Both the position numbers and the translations under genes were made by a program. Source: Brugia malayi (lineage: Eukaryota; Nematoda; Chromadorea; Rhabditida; Onchocercidae). Taken from it: a DNA stretch of 64,000 nucleotides. Shown one piece after another: positions 51,203 to 62,200 of the stretch. The stretch lies in NCBI RefSeq assembly GCF_000002995.4, contig NW_025062479.1, positions 17,604,721 to 17,668,720 on the forward strand. Reading direction: 5' to 3'. Numbering within the stretch: the stretch's first letter is position 1; every line of letters starts with the position of its first letter. The notes below the pieces were generated by a model. That model was not told the origin of the DNA. It did not search any database and worked only from the letters and a program-made list of their open reading frames with translations.

Positions 51203-51782
51203 TGTCGCGGATTTTAATATCGCGATCTAAAAATATGAGTTGCAAATTGTAGTAAAGATATCCACGTAATTTCCGCAAATAATGCTTATACTTCGGACTC
51301 TTTGTTTCCAAATTTATGCTTCTACATATTGAAACAATTTACATCGTTCTTTGTTAGCAATCCTTACAATCATGAGGATATCTACATTTTTCCTTGTTAG
51401 CAATCCTTACAATCATGAGGATATCTACATTGTTCTTTGTTAGCAATCCTTACAATCATGAGGATATCTACATTGTTCTTTGTTTGCTATCATAATCATG
51501 CGGTTATCTAATAAGCTCTTTATTAGCAACTGGTGCCCATGCAAGCACCTCCTCTCCTTTGTTTGGATCATTGTCTAACATCAATGTAGATTTATAACCA
51601 TACTATTGTCAATTAGATCTGTTTTTAAATCATCCAATCCTCCGAATCAGTTTTATTCAATTGTTGCCCAAATATTTAGCTGGCATCCAACACATCTCCC
51701 TGACATCAAACTTCTCCCCCGAATAACAATTTAACCAAATCATAAAGGTTTGTTTCCAAAAACATTTTTTGCTTCCAGTACA
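51203..51782 (+). repeat. 5' LTR of BEL/Pao element
   Basis: Begins TGTCGCGG and ends TTCCAGTACA. It contains three consecutive 43-bp tandem units plus a diverged fourth (see separate entry). Promoter and polyadenylation functions are expected of an LTR but no clear TATA box or AATAAA was identified. Confidence 0.95.
51341..51509 (+). repeat. 43-bp tandem repeats inside the 5' LTR
   Basis: Units at 51341-51383, 51384-51426 and 51427-51469 are nearly identical (core GTTAGCAATCCTTACAATC). A diverged, shorter unit follows. The same array lies in the 3' LTR, 6011 bp downstream. Such arrays in LTRs often act as enhancer-like elements; that is an inference here. Confidence 0.92.
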
Positions 51783-51786
51783 ATTT

Positions 51787-51804
51787 TGGTGCCACGAGCC
51801 GGGA
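51787..51804 (+). other. Primer binding site of BEL/Pao element
   Basis: TGGTGCCACGAGCCGGGA lies 4 nt inside the 5' LTR. It begins with TGG, complementary to a tRNA CCA end. The tRNA was not identified. The gag-pol ATG follows at 51806, so the leader after the LTR is only about 23 nt. Confidence 0.85.
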
Positions 51805-51805
51805 C

Positions 51806-54800
51806 ATGTCCGACAGTATAAGAAAAGGAAGCGAATTATCGAAGTCGAGAACTCTAGAACTTCTTAAAGAAGCAAGTGAACTCGATCTGACCTCCCCGTC
51901 TCAAACACTATCACGAGGGGAACTTCAGCATCAATACGAAATTAAATTGCGAATCGTCAAGGAGAAGATCGCACATCTCGAATATTATGCTGGGTTACTC
52001 GAAACAGCTAATCAAAATTGGCTGGATAATATTCAGAGCTTGACAATAGCAACGAGGAGAAAGGAAGAGGAGACGAAATACGCCAATATGGTTGACGATC
52101 CACAAGGTATTTTAAGTTTAATCACTAGAACAAGAGAAACTATTATTACCCTTAAAATACATACTGATGAATATTGCTCGGTACTACAACATTTAAAACA
52201 AGAAGAGGTCAAAGAATCATTTCCAAAGAATAGTATGATTCACACAAATCCAGCAGAAATAAAACTTCCTCAATTACCACTAATAACGTTTAGTGGGGAT
52301 CCAAAATTGTGGAGGCAATTTTGGTGTAGTTTCAAGGCAGCAGTCCATGAGCAAAGCATCCCAGATATTCAAAAGTTAAACTATCTGATATCATGTCTTA
52401 AAGGAGATGCTTTGTTATCTGTAAGAGGTTATGATATAGCGCCAGAAAACTACGATGTTATAATAGGTTTACTAAAAGAGAAATATGGTAAACCTTTCCT
52501 TATAAAGAAATCACTCTACAACGAGTTGAATACCATCAAAAAAAATGACCGAGAGTGGAAAGCAACCATAGAAGCCATGGAGAGAACATTTCGACAACTG
52601 GAAGCTATAGGTGAAAATTTAGAGCATTCAAGCATCGAAATTACAATTGAAAATAAACTACCAGCGTGGATAATTGATAAATTATACCAATTGAAAGAGG
52701 ATTCGACGACTTGGTCAGTTAAGGATATCCGGCAGTACCTGACAAAACTAGTTCTAAGAAATGAAGAAGTTGCTAGAAGTCAAGCAGACACAAGGGAGAA
52801 GAAAACAAACAAAAATAATGTTAGAGGCGAAACGTCAGCTTTCGCCACAATCAACCAAACAAAGAGAGATAATACAATCAAATCAAAAAAGGTTCCAGGA
52901 AAAATTTCTATAAATGGGAAAAGGAATCCATGCGTATTTTGCAATAAGGACCACTGGAACAATGAATGTAACATCTATCCCACTCTCAAACTCCGGATGG
53001 AACGTTTGAGAGAAATCACTGCATGTTTCAAATGTTTACGAAAAGGACATGCAACAAGTGATTGTAAAAAAGGGAAACCTTTGTGTTTCCATTGTAAAAG
53101 TCCACACAATACAGCACTGTGTCCCAACAACTACAAGGAACTCACGCAAGCAGTGGATTCCAACAAAGAAAGGTTGGGTTCAGTCACAATCGCTAACTCC
53201 ATTACCGAAAAAGGAAATCAATGGAAAAAGCGAACCTTACTGTTATGTAAGGAAATAAATGTAACCAATCCAAATCGCCCAAAAATCCAACAAAAGGCTT
53301 TAATTCTATTCGATATTGGTTCTCAATTATCGTTCATATCAAAGGATTTGGCTTATCGATTGAATCTACAAGAAACTAACGAGATGGAAATAAAAATTGC
53401 TTCATTTGGTGATAAGACGCCAAAAACGTGTATCACTACTAAAACTGAAATCGGAGTAAAAATTGGAAATAAAGAAATAATCCGATTAGATGTAATAACA
53501 GTTAACCACTTGACGAATGAATTGCAAGTAGTTAATCTAAACAAAAAGGAATTGTTGATGATAGACAAACGAAATCAGTTTAGTAATTTCAAAAACAAAT
53601 GGAAACAACCGGACATACTCATAGGTGCGGATCACTTCTTCAAGTTTATCCAGTTTGACCAAGCAGAGAACTTAAAATCAGGATTTTCATTGATCCATAC
53701 AAAGGTTGGACCTATAATAGCTGGAAGTGGGTATATAAATGAAATACACGACAGTATTTCAGAAACCACATCAGTAAGTCCGATTTCTCAAGTCAATGCC
53801 GTCAATATTCCAGACTTAGATCACTTTTGGAAACTGGAATTAATGGGTATACAAGACAAAATAAACTCTGACAATGATGAAAAAGCATTGCAGCAATTTA
53901 AACAAACTATCACTAGGGACAAGGGAAGATATCAAGTTTGTTGGCCTTGGAAAGATTCAAAGAACAAACTAAGCGATAATTTCGGACTTTGCCTTGGAAG
54001 ATTAAAGTCGTTAATTAGGAGGCTTCAAATGAAACCTCAATTACTAAGTCGATACAATCAAACTATTGAAGAACAACTCAATTCCAATATAATTGAGAAA
54101 GTGTCATCGGAAATGAATGAAGTTGGTATTATTCATTATCTGCCTCATCACGAAGTAATAACACCAAATAAAACCACGACAAATCTGAGGATAGTTTATG
54201 ATGCATCAGCTCATTGTAAAGGAATGAAAAGTTTAAATGATGTTTTATATCGGGGACCAATAACACTCCCTGATTTGGTTGGAGTTTTGCTACGTTTCCG
54301 TACAATGAAAAATGTAATAATAGCAGACGTAGAAAAGGCGTTCTTGCAAATAGAATTGCATCCAACAGATAGAAACTGCACTCGATTTCTTTGGTTGAAA
54401 GACATTCGAAGTCCAGTTAACGAAGAAAACGTAAGTTGTTACCGTTTCCAACGAGTTCCATTTGGAATTGTATCATCTCCATTTTTATTGTCCGCTACAC
54501 TCAATTATCATTTGGAAACTTGTAAAAGCAAAATCGCACTCGAGTTAAGGAAAAATCTCTATGTCGATAACATTATAATACCAACCAAAGGAACCAACGA
54601 AGCTCTTTCCAATTATAAGGAAATTAAAATTATATTCAATGAAGCATCAATGAATGTACGGGAATTTCTCTCTAACGACCAAGAAGTCAATGAAAAACTT
54701 CCGGTACAAGATCGAGCAGAGGTAAGTTCAATTAAAAAAATTCTAGGTCTCAATTGGTACCACAAACAAGATATCATTCAAGTAACGTTAAAACCATGGT

Positions 54801-57241
54801 TTGGTAAGAAATTAACTAAAAGAATTATATTGCAATTCGTAGCCTCACAATATGACCCACTAGGATTCATAGTTCCTATACTGATAAGATTCAAATTGTT
54901 TCTCCAAACTTTGTGGAAAAAGAACCTTTCATGGGATCAAACTATAAGTGAGGAAGATGAAACCACGTGGAAATTACTCACGAACGAATGGCCAAAGAAA
55001 CTAAAGGATCTACCAAGATTCACAACAAATTGTTCCAAGCAAGTACAATTTCATGTTTTTACTGACGCATCAACTGCTGCATACTCAGCAGCTTTATACA
55101 TTCGAACTCAAGAAAGAGAAGTATTCTTAGTGTTTGCTAAATCCCGAATTGCGCCAATTAAAGGAATGTCAATACCTCGATTAGAATTACTGGCAATACT
55201 CATCGGAGTGAGAATGGTACAATTCGTATTAAAACAAAAAGAACTTGAGGACGTGATAACAATTTTATGGTCCGATTCTCAATGTGCGCTTCATTGGGTT
55301 CACAATAGTTCCCGTTTACTACCAACGTTCATACAAAATAGGGTAGAAGAAATACGAAAGGCGAAAATCCATTTTAGATATATCCCAAGTGAACAAAACC
55401 CAGCTGATATAGCTACAAAAGGAATCTCTCCGAATAAACTAAAAGGATATGATCTTTGGTGGAAAGGACCAAAGTGGTTAACAGAAAACGAATCAAAATG
55501 GCCACAGTGGAAATACAATTACAATGAGGATTACCAGGATGAAGAAATTGTGGCCCACATCACAGAACCAATTATCATAAACAAACATTTCGGAATCTTA
55601 GATGCTAGTCGTTTTAGCAAATGGTCAAGATTAATAAGAACAACTGGTTGGGTTCTGAAATTCATAAGATTAACAATGAAAAGGGAAATTCCTTGGCTAA
55701 AGATGGCAACGAAAGAAAAGAATATATTGACAACACAGGATTACGAGTTGTCAGAAATTGTGCTATTCAAACAAGCACAGTCAGAAGGAGTTACCAAAGA
55801 TGAAATAATCAAATGGAATTTGTTCTATGATAACGAACTATGGAGATACAAAAGCCGCGTAGTTAACTCTGAAATGAAAGAGAGTAACTTACACCCAATA
55901 TATCTCCCGAGACACAACACCATAACTGAACTCTTTATTCAGCAACGACATGAACAACTGTATCATGCTGGAATTGCTCATACACTCTCAAATCTGAGAT
56001 CGACGATATGGATCCCAAAAGGTAGAACGGAAGTCAAACGAATCTTGAATAAGTGCATGAAGTGCAGACGCTGGACAACTAAACCATTCAAATTACCAAC
56101 TATGGCTGATCTTCCAGCATCTCGGACCACAAGATCAAGACCCTTTGCGCGAGTAGGACTAGACTATTTAGGTCCTGTGAATATCAGGAGTGATAATGGG
56201 CCAACAAAAAGATGGGTAGCACTATTCACATGTTTCACAACAAGAGCTGTACATCTAGAAGTAGTAGAAACTCTTTCAGCCGAAAGCTTTTTACATGTTT
56301 TCAGAAGATTTACAGCAAGACGAGGCTTTCCAGAATTAATCTTAAGCGACAACGCTGGTCAATTCCAGTTAATTTTTAAAATCATTGTGAAACAACAATT
56401 AAATGAATTCCTAGCGGAAAGGAAAATGATCTGGAAAAATATAATACCAAAGGCGCCTTGGAACGGAGGAGTATATGAGCGACTTATTGGGTTAACAAAA
56501 AGGGCAATGAAAAGAGCCATCGGCAGAAAGTTATTATGGGAACGGGAATTGATTACGCTAGTAGCGGAAGTGGAAAGTATTTTGAATACTCGACCACTAA
56601 CTTACGTAAATTTTGATGATTGTATCATATTGCGTCCAATTGACTTTATACTACCGAATGCGCATCTAATCATGCCTGCTAAAAACAAGAATGAAATGGA
56701 TGATTTTATCCCTCATAAATTGGATTCGAGAGAAAAACTCATTCAATACTGGTCAAATACACTAAAGGCCCTCGATGCCTTCTGGGAAATATGGAAAGAG
56801 GAATATTTAAATACTCTTAAAGAAAGAGCACAAAGGGAACACTCTTCTCCGAGAGATGTAGTAAAAAGAACTCCCCACGAGGGAGAGATTGTGTTACTAA
56901 ATGAACCAGAAATTCCCCGTGGCATGTGGAAACTAGCCAGAATAAGAGAAATCAAAACAGGAAAGGATGGAGAAGTGAGAAGTGTCTCGATAGAATTACC
57001 GAAAGGAAAAATACTCAACAGACCGGTGAATATGTTATACCCACTGGAAGTCAAAGGTGAGGAAATTGACCCTCAACCAACAATGTTTAACAAATCAGTG
57101 CAAAATGTCAATGAACAAGAACCAATTGCTCTACGAACTAGAAGCGCTATAAGGCGAAGCAATCAACCAAAGCTGTCCAACGAACTAAAGCATTTAGCTC
57201 CTTCGGTCGGGAGTGTCGCGGATTTTAATATCGCGATCTAA
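51806..57241 (+). CDS. BEL/Pao gag-pol polyprotein
   Basis: A single 1811-residue frame encodes all element functions. The gag part has an N-terminal helical region and a block (FSGDPKLWRQFW) typical of BEL gag. Three zinc knuckles lie between residues 376 and 440, the middle one being CFKCLRKGHATSDC. Next is an aspartic protease region around residue 503, reading FDIGSQLSFI; the usual Thr/Ser after the catalytic Asp is Ile. Reverse transcriptase follows, with ADVEKAFLQI, RVPFGIVSSP and the catalytic YVDN at 919-922, a form known in BEL elements. RNase H starts at FTDAS near residue 1085. The integrase has an HHCC zinc motif (about 1380-1420) and the acidic triad in GLDYLGP, LSDNAG and GGVYERL. 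The end fits the BEL C-terminal domain. The stop and last eight codons lie inside the 3' LTR. No frameshift or stop interrupts it, so replication competence is possible apart from the protease change. Confidence 0.97.
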   Translation: MSDSIRKGSELSKSRTLELLKEASELDLTSPSQTLSRGELQHQYEIKLRIVKEKIAHLEYYAGLLETANQNWLDNIQSLTIATRRKEEETKYANMVDDPQGILSLITRTRETIITLKIHTDEYCSVLQHLKQEEVKESFPKNSMIHTNPAEIKLPQLPLITFSGDPKLWRQFWCSFKAAVHEQSIPDIQKLNYLISCLKGDALLSVRGYDIAPENYDVIIGLLKEKYGKPFLIKKSLYNELNTIKKNDREWKATIEAMERTFRQLEAIGENLEHSSIEITIENKLPAWIIDKLYQLKEDSTTWSVKDIRQYLTKLVLRNEEVARSQADTREKKTNKNNVRGETSAFATINQTKRDNTIKSKKVPGKISINGKRNPCVFCNKDHWNNECNIYPTLKLRMERLREITACFKCLRKGHATSDCKKGKPLCFHCKSPHNTALCPNNYKELTQAVDSNKERLGSVTIANSITEKGNQWKKRTLLLCKEINVTNPNRPKIQQKALILFDIGSQLSFISKDLAYRLNLQETNEMEIKIASFGDKTPKTCITTKTEIGVKIGNKEIIRLDVITVNHLTNELQVVNLNKKELLMIDKRNQFSNFKNKWKQPDILIGADHFFKFIQFDQAENLKSGFSLIHTKVGPIIAGSGYINEIHDSISETTSVSPISQVNAVNIPDLDHFWKLELMGIQDKINSDNDEKALQQFKQTITRDKGRYQVCWPWKDSKNKLSDNFGLCLGRLKSLIRRLQMKPQLLSRYNQTIEEQLNSNIIEKVSSEMNEVGIIHYLPHHEVITPNKTTTNLRIVYDASAHCKGMKSLNDVLYRGPITLPDLVGVLLRFRTMKNVIIADVEKAFLQIELHPTDRNCTRFLWLKDIRSPVNEENVSCYRFQRVPFGIVSSPFLLSATLNYHLETCKSKIALELRKNLYVDNIIIPTKGTNEALSNYKEIKIIFNEASMNVREFLSNDQEVNEKLPVQDRAEVSSIKKILGLNWYHKQDIIQVTLKPWFGKKLTKRIILQFVASQYDPLGFIVPILIRFKLFLQTLWKKNLSWDQTISEEDETTWKLLTNEWPKKLKDLPRFTTNCSKQVQFHVFTDASTAAYSAALYIRTQEREVFLVFAKSRIAPIKGMSIPRLELLAILIGVRMVQFVLKQKELEDVITILWSDSQCALHWVHNSSRLLPTFIQNRVEEIRKAKIHFRYIPSEQNPADIATKGISPNKLKGYDLWWKGPKWLTENESKWPQWKYNYNEDYQDEEIVAHITEPIIINKHFGILDASRFSKWSRLIRTTGWVLKFIRLTMKREIPWLKMATKEKNILTTQDYELSEIVLFKQAQSEGVTKDEIIKWNLFYDNELWRYKSRVVNSEMKESNLHPIYLPRHNTITELFIQQRHEQLYHAGIAHTLSNLRSTIWIPKGRTEVKRILNKCMKCRRWTTKPFKLPTMADLPASRTTRSRPFARVGLDYLGPVNIRSDNGPTKRWVALFTCFTTRAVHLEVVETLSAESFLHVFRRFTARRGFPELILSDNAGQFQLIFKIIVKQQLNEFLAERKMIWKNIIPKAPWNGGVYERLIGLTKRAMKRAIGRKLLWERELITLVAEVESILNTRPLTYVNFDDCIILRPIDFILPNAHLIMPAKNKNEMDDFIPHKLDSREKLIQYWSNTLKALDAFWEIWKEEYLNTLKERAQREHSSPRDVVKRTPHEGEIVLLNEPEIPRGMWKLARIREIKTGKDGEVRSVSIELPKGKILNRPVNMLYPLEVKGEEIDPQPTMFNKSVQNVNEQEPIALRTRSAIRRSNQPKLSNELKHLAPSVGSVADFNIAI

Positions 57242-57793
57242 AAATATGAGTTGCAAATTGTAGTAAAGATATCCACGTAATTTCCGCAAATAATGCTTAT
57301 ACTTCGGACTCTTTGTTTCCAAATTTATGCTTCTACATATTGAAACAATTTACATCGTTCTTTGTTAGCAATCCTTACAATCATGAGGATATCTACATTT
57401 TTCCTTGTTAGCAATCCTTACAATCATGAGGATATCTACATTGTTCTTTGTTAGCAATCCTTACAATCATGAGGATATCTACATTGTTCTTTGTTTGCTA
57501 TCATAATCATGCGGTTATCTAATAAGCTCTTTATTAGCAACTGGTGCCCATGCAAGCACCTCCTCTCCTTTGTTTGGATCATTGTCTAACATCAATGTAG
57601 ATTTATAACCATACTATTGTCAATTAGATCTGTTTTTAAATCATCCAATCCTCCGAATCAGTTTTATTCAATTGTTGCCCAAATATTTAGCTGGCATCCA
57701 ACACATCTCCCTGACATCAAACTTCTCCCCCGAATAACAATTTAACCAAATCATAAAGGTTTGTTTCCAAAAACATTTTTTGCTTCCACTACA
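57214..57793 (+). repeat. 3' LTR of BEL/Pao element
   Basis: The same 580 bp as the 5' LTR, with C instead of G at 57789. It is preceded by a short purine-rich GGGAG rather than a long polypurine tract. It encodes the last codons of gag-pol. Confidence 0.95.
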
Positions 57794-59245
57794 TATGTCA
57801 ACCGTATTGGATTAACTTGACCGGTGAAACCAAACTGAACCAAAAAGTTTCGCTGACACTTTTAATAAGTCATTGATATTTAAAATGCACAAATTTCACA
57901 GAATCTTTTGAAGCTGCTATTAAAAAGATCTTTTTTCCTTACTTGGAATGTATGCATTTGACATAGTATCATGAACAGAAGTATTCCCATTTCAAATTTG
58001 AAGAGTAAAATATGTAATCACTTCAGGAAAAAAATAAATTAAAAACTTAGCTTGCTCAAGATTACATTTGAGACGTTCAATATTTCTTTGAAATACTCGT
58101 CTTTGCAAGGTCATAAGTGTCGTTGATCGAAATAAATGATAATAGATAAGTGGAAATGGAAATTAGCGCTGCCTGCAGTGGACCGATAAAAATTTCTGTG
58201 GTAATGATGTTTTATATCAGCATTGGACAATAATTTTTGGTCTTGCTTCACCGTATGCTCCTTGTTAGCATTATTTATCAACTGAGTTTAGGTGGAAATG
58301 ATTTCCTCAGAATTTCTACTTTCCCACTGAAAAGTACTGCAGTATTAAAGGTGAGGTACAAGGTTATACGATTGGTAGGCAATATATCAAATACTGCTCA
58401 TAATTTGTTGAGTTTATTTAGGTCGGTACTAGAAAGAAAGAAGAAAGTAATGGAGATAGGGTTGTTGAAAACAGAAAAACAATTTTTGTGATTGGGAGCA
58501 ATTTTTGCGAGAGAAGAGGAAACTAGATTCGTTATTTTTCATTTCCTTTTCACTACTTTAAGCCCAACCCTACATTTGAGAATTAAATATAAAAGAGTTA
58601 TTACAAGAATTGACAAATTAAACATTAGTACAATAATATAAAAAAAATTCTTGGGACTCAAAACTGGTGTTACGATAATACAAATATTCATATTCATCTT
58701 TTAGTTTTTCAATTTGATATTTCTATTTTCAATATCAACCAGGTCTTATAATTCTTAAATGTCTAATTAATATTTTAATAGAAGACTGTTTTATGTTAGA
58801 TGAATTTCGCATTCTTAAACTTTCCAAAGCTATGTTAAACGTTCCAATTATTGAATAAAACACTTGCACATACTGTGATCAAACATATTTGAATAGTTCA
58901 ACTAACAACTGTACACATGTATACATTCTTCATGTGTGTATGACAACTGCGCTCTCGTAACTAAGAACTCGCGTCTAGTACCAAAACGTTTTCAAATGAA
59001 AATTCATTGGCTTTGTATGTGTTTTTTTTTTCTTCATTTCATTTTATAAACTTATGTACAGTGACCAGAACAATGTCACTAATGCTGACGTCACTCAATT
59101 TGTTTACAGGACCCCAACACCGTGGTGCCTACTTCACTCATAACATTATTGATTATGCGTTACTAGGGCACGTTAATTTGTAAAACAAAAATTGCAGCGA
59201 GCATTTCATGAAACTTCAATAATCCTTATTATCTTCAGATATTTT
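57794..59245. other. Retrotransposon to acid phosphatase intergenic region
   Basis: Begins with the TATGT target duplication. No exon is supported. The 84-residue frame at 58237-58491 has no recognisable match. The phosphatase promoter is expected near the right end, but no core motif stands out. Confidence 0.5.
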
Positions 59246-62200
59246 ATGCTAACCTTACCTCATTTATTTCTCCTACTATTTAATTGCGCGTCTAATAATG
59301 CATTCATATTGAGAACAACAGATGAGAAGACAGAACACCTCATTTATGTACAAGCCATCTGGCGGCATGGTGATCGCGCACCTCATCAGTTACCTTATCC
59401 AAGAGATTTGAATGATGAAAGCTCTTGGCCAAGAGGATGGTCTCAGCTAACAAATGTTTGATTCAATTTTTTCCAAAAAATTGGGCAAGTAAATGTCCCT
59501 TCAACAAATAGTGGCTTCGATTTTAGAAATACTTCAGGATTAAAATTAAAAGCATAAGTTCCTGTGACATTAATCTCTTCAAATACCCATTAAGCTTATG
59601 AATATGAATTTAAATTCAAAGTGTTTTTTAACAACTTGGATTATTCAGGAGTTCGAATTTAGTTTCATTATAACTCAATTGTTGGGCAAGTTTTTGTAAG
59701 CAGAGTGTTACTTTATCTGGAAACTTTTTTATGACTTTCTTCACGAATATACAAAATGGACCTACCTAATCTATCCATTTAGTAATCTTTTATCTACCAA
59801 ACTTTTAATTAGATTTTAGTTTATTCTAAAAATTTTGAATTGATGAAGCTTTGATTTACTTTTGCTATCTGACTAATGTGATTTCACTAACTGATTTCTT
59901 TCTATAGATGGGGATAAAACAACTGTATGAATTGGGTCTATTCTTCCGGAAACGATATAATGGATATATTAAAGAATTCAATCCGGCTGATGTAATTATT
60001 TTGCCGTTGTGATGTTCCACTTCACCAATTCCTTTTCATTACTTTTTTTATTTTTGAAATTTAATTATCGAAATGCAAAAAAGCATGCAATTATGTTATG
60101 AAAAGTGAAATTTCAAATATTTCAGAAATTATAAGCTAGAAAAATAGTCTCATTACTTATTATGATTAAATTTAAATAATCATCACATATAATGGCAGCA
60201 ATTTTAGATACGAATCTTAACATCCAGATCAGATCGTGCGATCGTGAGTGCTCAGGCTATGTTGCGTGGATTCTTTCCGGTTGATAACATTGCAATGCAG
60301 TGGCTAAAAGATGAGCTATGGCAACCGATTTCCTTTCATAGCGAAAGCATTGAACGGAATGCACCTGTTGGTGCTTTTCCGGAACATTCCTCATGCTATT
60401 TAATTACTGCAATTCGTAATTTCCCTTATAGAGAATTACTGGAACAATTTGATTTAATACTATATCATTTCAGCTTCTTCACTCTACCCTACACACTTGT
60501 TCACACTATAATCAGCTTATGAAGAATGAAACAGCTGTGATTGCTGATGAGATGATGGAGAGATATGCCGACGTTGTTCATCTACTTGCAAATGTAACCG
60601 GAATTGGTGAAGAACTGAGCTTTGACCGGACAGCAGCACTCATTGATATTCAACGAGAGGTATGCATGAATATTTCTAATTCATATATAATTTGTTTTGT
60701 GATGCGACTTCGAAAAACATTTGGCTGTAGATTAGATTAGTCGTACTCATTTCTGGATGAATAAGAGACTTTCTTTCCTTGCAGAACATTTCGATTTGAA
60801 TTTCAAATTTCTAAACTATTTATTTTCATTTTTTTTTTGCTTTTAGAAACAACTCTTTGAAGATCTTCATTTTGGCTAGTTTATTTTACAACTTTTAAGT
60901 GAAAAGATAGAGAAAAGGTTTTTTTAAAGCAAATCTTTATCATATTACAATATTTTTTCATGATTTTATTGCACCTTCCATTTTATCAGGAATTATAGAT
61001 ATTGCACCAACTTCCGCAGCCGGAATGGGTTTACCAAAAATGGCCACAGTTCCAGAATATGAGTACTATTGACATAATTACGGAATTCAAGCGTATCAAT
61101 CAAATTTCAAAGTATAATACTTTTGAAAAGGCAAAATTTAAAGGTGGCTTGTTGCTTGGTGATATACTGCATCGGTTTCACAATATTTCCGTTGGGACTA
61201 AAGTAGAAGCACGTAAAATGTTTCTTTACTCTGCGGTAAATTCTTCCTCATAATTTTAAGCATTTTCTAGTACTGGGTGAAATGTCCTACTCATGGATGC
61301 AAATCGTTCAATTTGAATAATATTCGCGAATAAAAAAATATAGCAAAGCTTGCCAAAAACGCACTTGTTTTTCGTATCATTTACTGTAATAAAAATGAGA
61401 CAATCATTGGATTGATTCTATGATAATTTTCATGATAATTTCAGCATGACTCGACATTATTATCACTGCAGCATGCACTGAACATAAGCAACGGTTTACT
61501 AGTGCCGTATTCGGCATGCTTAATTATGGAACTGTATAAAACGGAGAATGAAACAACACTAAAAGTTAGTTTCACTATTTCTTTCCAATCATATCAAATT
61601 TCGAACTGAATAAGTTTTACTACATTGAAAATCTTCCTTTAAATCACTAAATTCTCTCGATGAACGATTCGAAGTCATTATTCCTCCGAAGTTTCTGTTA
61701 TTACAAACGTGAAGTGGCGTTATATTTTTTTATTTGATTGACAGAAATCTTTATGACCGAAGTATTACAACAAGTCATTTCCTCTGCAGAAACTATTAAA
61801 CAATTATGATGCCTTGCAGACAACTGAATTATTTCATCATAACATGATTAATTTTATCGGGATATTAACAGTAATGAAGCAATGCACAAATTGACCAATG
61901 TTAAATATATCTGTCCAGCATCCTTTGGCATCTTCTTATCAAGTTCAGATCGAACATCCTCCTTTGTATCCTTTAATAAAAGCTTAAGTGTAAGCCAATG
62001 CCAACAGTTTTGTGAACACATTAACTTCTACTAAGAAATAAACTTAAGATGGAAGATAAAGTCGAAATGTTGTACCAACATAATCCAGACTTCACTGACT
62101 CATATGTCAGCCCTCTTGCAATACTGATTAACAGAAAACACGTTGCGTATTATCTAGCAATGATCAAATGAATAGGAAAAGATTAAAATAATAAAGGTTA

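Larger units (their letters stand above)
51203..57793 (+). mobile_element. Full-length BEL/Pao LTR retrotransposon
   Basis: A 6591-bp element bounded by 580-bp direct LTRs that begin TG and end CA. It is flanked by the 5-bp target duplication TATGT at 51198-51202 and 57794-57798. The order is LTR, primer binding site, one gag-pol frame, LTR. By eye the two LTRs differ at only one base (G at 51778, C at 57789). With an unbroken 5.4-kb reading frame this points to a very recent insertion. No envelope-like gene is present. It has the same orientation as the surrounding genes and sits between the Maelstrom-like and acid phosphatase genes. Confidence 0.97.

Noticed and set aside
51341..51509. CRISPR-like array
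   Set aside because: The repeats are adjacent without spacers, lie in an LTR, and the genome is eukaryotic.
58237..58491. 84-residue plus-strand frame
   Set aside because: No signal peptide, domain or splice partner; composition is that of intergenic DNA.
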